This document shows, in pieces, positions 60,101-64,000 of a stretch of DNA of 64,000 nucleotides. How positions within the stretch are numbered: the first letter of the stretch is position 1; every line of letters begins with the position of its first letter. Where the stretch lies: the NCBI GenBank assembly GCA_003116995.1, contig BDSL01000052.1:434001-498000 (forward strand). The letters run 5' to 3'. Position numbers and translations under genes: made by a program. Under the pieces are notes generated by a model. It worked only from the letters and a program-made list of their open reading frames with translations, searched no databases and was not told the origin of the DNA. The DNA is from Yamagishiella unicocca (Eukaryota > Chlorophyta > Chlorophyceae > Chlamydomonadales > Volvocaceae).

Positions 60101-63100
60101 GGCCCCATATCGGCGCCGCAAGGGGGAAGGAGCACGCACGCGCCCCTGCACGGATCACGTACCAACATGTAGCTTAGGTCTAGTTGGCAGACGTTGTGTC
60201 GCCATCAGCGCGGCATCAGCCGTGCAGCATGCGGGCTGGTAACGGCGTGCTGCCCCCCGCGCGCTCTCACTCGGTTCGCCGACCCATGGGTCCCCCACCT
60301 GCCTGCAGGTTAAGCTGCTGCCAGATGCGATCCGGGGCAGGGGTTCTTGCGGGCAAGTGGTGGAGGGTATGTACAAGGTACGTGGGCGGGGAAGGGTTGG
60401 GCATTGAGGGGAAGCCCTTGGGGGGAGGGGGAACAGCACTGCATGTGTGCGCATGTTTAGCGTTCCCTCGCTGCGGTGTCCATACCATATAGGATATGCT
60501 CGTTCCCATGTGCCGTACCCGTGCGAAACTCAAAACTCCAACCGACAGGGTCAGCGGGTCGCTGTGAAGCTGGTGGCGGACGTGCACCAGTGGGGGGGGC
60601 CCTCGGAGGCGCTGGCACGCACCTTCGCACAGGAGGTGGAGGTGCTGGGGCGCTGCTGCCACCCCAACGTGGTGCGCTTGCTGGCCGCATGCCTGTCGCC
60701 GCCGCGGCTGTGCCTGGTGATGGAGCTCATGGAGACCTCCCTGGAGCGCCTGATGTACAAGGAACCCGTCCAGGCCATGCCTCTGCAGAAGGTGCGCGAC
60801 GGCATAGCCGTCGTGTGCTGAATAGCAGATGCCGCAAAAAGAGCAGGGGGATTGCCGTCGCCTGGATACCCGGCACTGGAGGCTAGGTCCCGCTGCCCAA
60901 GTCGGTGCGCTGACACCATGATAATGGGTCGGCAGCTAAAAAGGGGAGAAATAGATGTGATGGACCTCAAGGCGGGGCGAATACAGCATTATTCCGTCTG
61001 ATTGGATCCCGCAGAAGCTGTTGGCTTGGTGCTGACGCCGCATGTTTTGCGGGATACGACCCGCCGTACGGGCGCCCGTCGCAACAACATGTTCCAGCCG
61101 TGCGCGCACACGTCTCATTCTCTTCCGCCTGGCGCGTCCGCCTGTAACGTATACCGGCAGGCTTCTGAGTGCCCTGCTGTGCTCGTCCCGTTGTACACTA
61201 CCGGCGGGGCTTCCCTTTCTGTCTGACGCCGCTTTGCAATTATTTGGGGCACAGGTGCTGCACATTGCTGTGGAGCTCGCCAAAGGGCTGGAGTACCTGC
61301 ACCCCACCGTCGTGCACCGAGACCTCAAGGTACGGCATTAGTCACCGCGCAGTGCGTGCTTGTGCCCCTCGGGGGGGTTCCCCCTCCCGGTGCGCTCCCC
61401 GGCTCCCGGGCGCCACCCGGCTGAACACCATCTGTCCCCCCCCACCCCCGCTCAACACGCATGACTGTTCCACTCCACCCAGCCCGCCAACGTGCTGGTC
61501 AACGATCCCTGGAGCCTCCGGCCGGTCGTCAAAATCACGGTGTGTACGGCGCTGGAGAGGCAGGTTTCGGAGGCATTACTTTAGGGCAGGGCACAACGTG
61601 TAAGGCGTTTGTGGAAGGCACTTCGTTCGGGCCTGCTTATCTGGCTGCATTAGACACTGGCTTCGCGGGCGTTCCAACAGCACTCGATGTTGGAGCTGCA
61701 GCTTGCCCTCGGGGCCTCGATACCGTCGGAGTTCACCGCATGACGGCTTGCTGTCTGACTTATGATGGCACCCGCGGAGGCTGCGCAAGCGGTAGACAGG
61801 ACCATGTGATGGCTGGTGTCATTGAAGAAATACCCTGTAAGCTGCCGCCGCTGCTGCCGCTGCCTCTGCCTCAGGACTTTGGGTTGTCACGGCTTCGGAA
61901 CACGGCCGTACCAACGCTTACACCAGATGCAGGCACGGTGAGCGACAGCTAGCAGATCGGTATGTGCACCGCATGGTTGGGGTGTATGTGTGTGCGCGCG
62001 CGTGCGCGTGTGTGCGCGTGTGCGCGTGCGTGTGTTTCACCGTGTTTGGGGTTGGTTGTTGAGGTGGCAGATTTCGGACAGACGCTACCTAGCTGGGGAG
62101 ATCGGGGCGGCGGGCAGCGCGGGTTTGAGGACAGGGGAGCGGCAAGCGCAGTCGGTAGATGCGGCAGGTACTCACCTCTCAACTTCGCTCCCACCCTCCA
62201 CGCTCCCACTCTCCCGCCCGCCCGCCCCGTCGACCAATCTGCTGCTGCGCTGGCGTGTCGCGACGGCCGCTGCCCCACCCGCCGCCCGACCACTATACCA
62301 CGGTCGTGAACCTTCTTTGACTGCGCGGACGTCATGTTCGGTCGGTTCTGCTCGGCAGCCGGCCTACTTGGCTCCTGGTGAGAACTGCGGTGCGACATGC
62401 CCCTGCTGTCCGGGGGACAACCCCACCGGCAGCTCCCCCCCGCCGTACAGTCGCCGCCGTTGATGAAGCGAAATTGTTGCGAGTGTGGGCATGGACTTGC
62501 CGGGCGAGGGTTTTAGGGTTTTAGACGCCGTCGTCGCTGCCGCGTGTCAGCTGTCGCCTAGTTGCCAGGACCCGGTCCTGTGACCGTGCGACTGCAGCAT
62601 CTCCGCTGACCCGATCGTGTTGCGCCCTAGGACCCTAAAACCCTAGGGCCCTGCACACTCTGCTGATGCGCTCGGGCCTCTCACCCACCGTTTTTGTCGT
62701 ACTCTCAACCTGCAGAGGCCTTCGACATGGCCAACTTCGTCATCACACACCAGGCGGTGAGCAGCAGAAGTTGGAGCGGGGCAGCAGTAGCGGCAGCGGC
62801 AGTACCGGTAGAATTTCTGGACACGGCGGATAGGTGGGCTGGTCCCACTTCAGCTTCTCCACCTGGGGTTCCTGCAGATGGGTTCGTGCCTAATGTCGTA
62901 CCCGATGTCGTACCCTAACGCCCTGCATCGTTTCCCAACCCGTGCGTGCTCGTGTTTTCGCAGGACATTTACTCTCTGGCGCTGCTGCTGTGGGAGCTGG
63001 TTGCGTGCGAGCGGCCGTGGCAGGGTTGCACTGTGATGGAGGTGGCGTTCAAGATCGCCAAGGGGTTCAGGCCCCCCCTGAACCACCTAGCTTACGAGCG

Positions 63101-64000
63101 CTGCCCGCGGAAGTTCAAGTCATTGATCCAGAAGTGCTGGGACGGCGACCCGCGCCGGCGGCCCGCGGCCGCGGAGGTCGTCAAGAGCCTTACCCTGATA
63201 CAGCAGGTTGGCGCGGGCGCTTGCGGGGGCCGGATGGAGCGCTCATTGGGGGAGGGGGCAGCCGCTCGTTCGGGGGGGGAGGCTCTTTCGCACGGGGCTG
63301 GGTTCATTTTCGCCTGCTGCGACCTTCAATCCACCCTGTACGGCGGGTGTGTGACCGTGTGAGCCTGAAGACGTGTACCTGCCCGCAGGAGGTGGAGGCG
63401 AACGGCCAAGGCGCATCCGAACTCGTGGCATCGTCGTCTAGGACCCCGAATCTCAGCGCAGTGGCCGCCACCGAGACAGCGGCCGCGAACTTGGGCGGCA
63501 GCGACAACCCGCGCGTCCTGGGACAGGCGCAGGTACATGGTGTCCTATGTACGGCCGCCCCTGAATGCGCTCCCGCGTACCGTACCGCACTGCACCGTGC
63601 TTTACGGCATCCTGTTGCGGGTCAGCCATGCCGCCACCCACCAACCCTCCCACCTGCTTCCGCCCCCCTTCCCTCCCTCCAGGCACCGAGCGCGGCTTTG
63701 GATGCCGACACCGCTGCCGCAGTCGCCAACGCCGCCAACAGGGTCTCACCCGAGACTCTCAGGCCAAGCTTTCAGCCCGTCATTGCTCAAAACCCGCTGA
63801 GCCCCTGTTTGGCCCTTACATCCCAGCAGCTGCCGCCCACCGCCCTGCCCGTCCGGCCACGCGGCCAACAGGTCGGAGCGCAGCTGCCATCTGATGCGGT
63901 GGCGGGCGCGAAAGCACCTGCAGCCTTGCCCGGGGGAGCAGGCGATGCCAGCAGGGCGCCAGACGGCGGCGCCGTGGGATTCGCCGTAGCGGTGTTGGCG
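57131..64000 (+). CDS. Receptor-like TKL protein kinase (3' end outside window)
   Basis: Sixteen exons join in phase to at least 945 residues: 57131-57442, 57709-57909, 58447-58858, 58970-59063, 59349-59613, 59729-60007, 60309-60377, 60549-60791, 61255-61329, 61483-61539, 61875-61937, 62359-62377, 62716-62756, 62964-63206, 63389-63532 and 63683 onward. A signal peptide (MLLQVLLTILAFPAVS) precedes an ectodomain of about 290 residues with NVT/NLS/NWS/NIT/NDT glycosylation sites and paired cysteines. One membrane helix, split by an intron, ends VAVAVFVVRRRRLRSQ. The kinase domain has RGRGSCGQVVEG (glycine loop), VAVK, QEVEVLGRC, HRDLKPANVL, DFGLSR, AYLAPE and DIYSLALLLWEL, so it is predicted active. 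This fits the TKL group expanded in volvocine algae. The tail is Ala/Pro-rich. The APE motif is built from a 19-nt exon. Confidence 0.88.
62507..62644. repeat. Inverted telomere-like repeat in a kinase intron
   Basis: AGGGTTTTAGGG at 62507-62518 is answered by CCCTAAAACCCT at 62633-62644, 114 bp apart, inside the intron that follows the 19-nt exon. Confidence 0.85.

Overview
The window looks like nuclear DNA of a volvocine (Chlamydomonadales) green alga. The evidence is GC-rich genes split into many short in-phase exons, low-complexity Ala/Gly/Ser/Gln insertions, TGTAA polyadenylation signals, TTTTAGGG-type telomere-like motifs, plastid-targeted proteins, and a receptor-like TKL kinase of a type abundant in these algae. 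The species cannot be named from sequence alone. Gene models were built by eye from splice sites and checked for reading phase across every listed junction.

Layout. 1-1.85 kb: 3' end of a gene for a small multi-pass membrane protein. 2.8-4.1 kb: an intronless gene with one membrane anchor. 4.3-17 kb: a transposon-rich block. It holds repeated 3' ends of a probable non-LTR retrotransposon, two very long CAA arrays, two copies of a short terminal-inverted-repeat (TIR) element, a 1.63-kb non-autonomous PIF/Harbinger element with TAA target-site duplication, and the first exon of an unidentified gene. 17.4-21.9 kb (minus): a long disordered protein ending in a GIY-YIG domain. 22-26.4 kb: repeats, a tRNA-like relic and a truncated duplicate of the 2.8-4.1 kb gene. 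26.4-30.2 kb (minus): a seven-exon membrane protein. 31.0-35.9 kb: a divergent pair, mTERF-like (minus) and peptidyl-tRNA hydrolase (plus). 37.5-41.4 kb: a low-complexity protein with a coiled coil and one membrane segment. 43.8-49.2 kb: a second divergent pair, an AANAT-type N-acetyltransferase (minus) and the thylakoid insertase ALB3 (plus). 50.1-51.3 kb: a MORN-repeat protein. 52.0-54.6 kb: an INSIG-domain membrane protein with a plastid-like transit peptide. 57.1 kb to the end: a secreted-ectodomain/transmembrane/TKL kinase gene that runs off the window.

Several genes serve organelles: ALB3 inserts thylakoid proteins, peptidyl-tRNA hydrolase recycles stalled peptidyl-tRNA, mTERF proteins act in organelle gene expression, and the INSIG-like protein appears plastid-targeted. 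The two head-to-head pairs suggest shared promoters.

The most interesting signals are structural. (1) The 632-bp TIR element at 4455-5086 has its own empty site preserved at 25399-25402, inside a duplicated segment. (2) Three genes carry minisatellites whose unit is the exon end plus its 5' splice site. (3) A short dispersed repeat sits in sense orientation inside introns of two genes. (4) A 19-nt microexon encodes the APE motif of the kinase. (5) The first CAA array has a 16-21-16-21 higher-order organisation.
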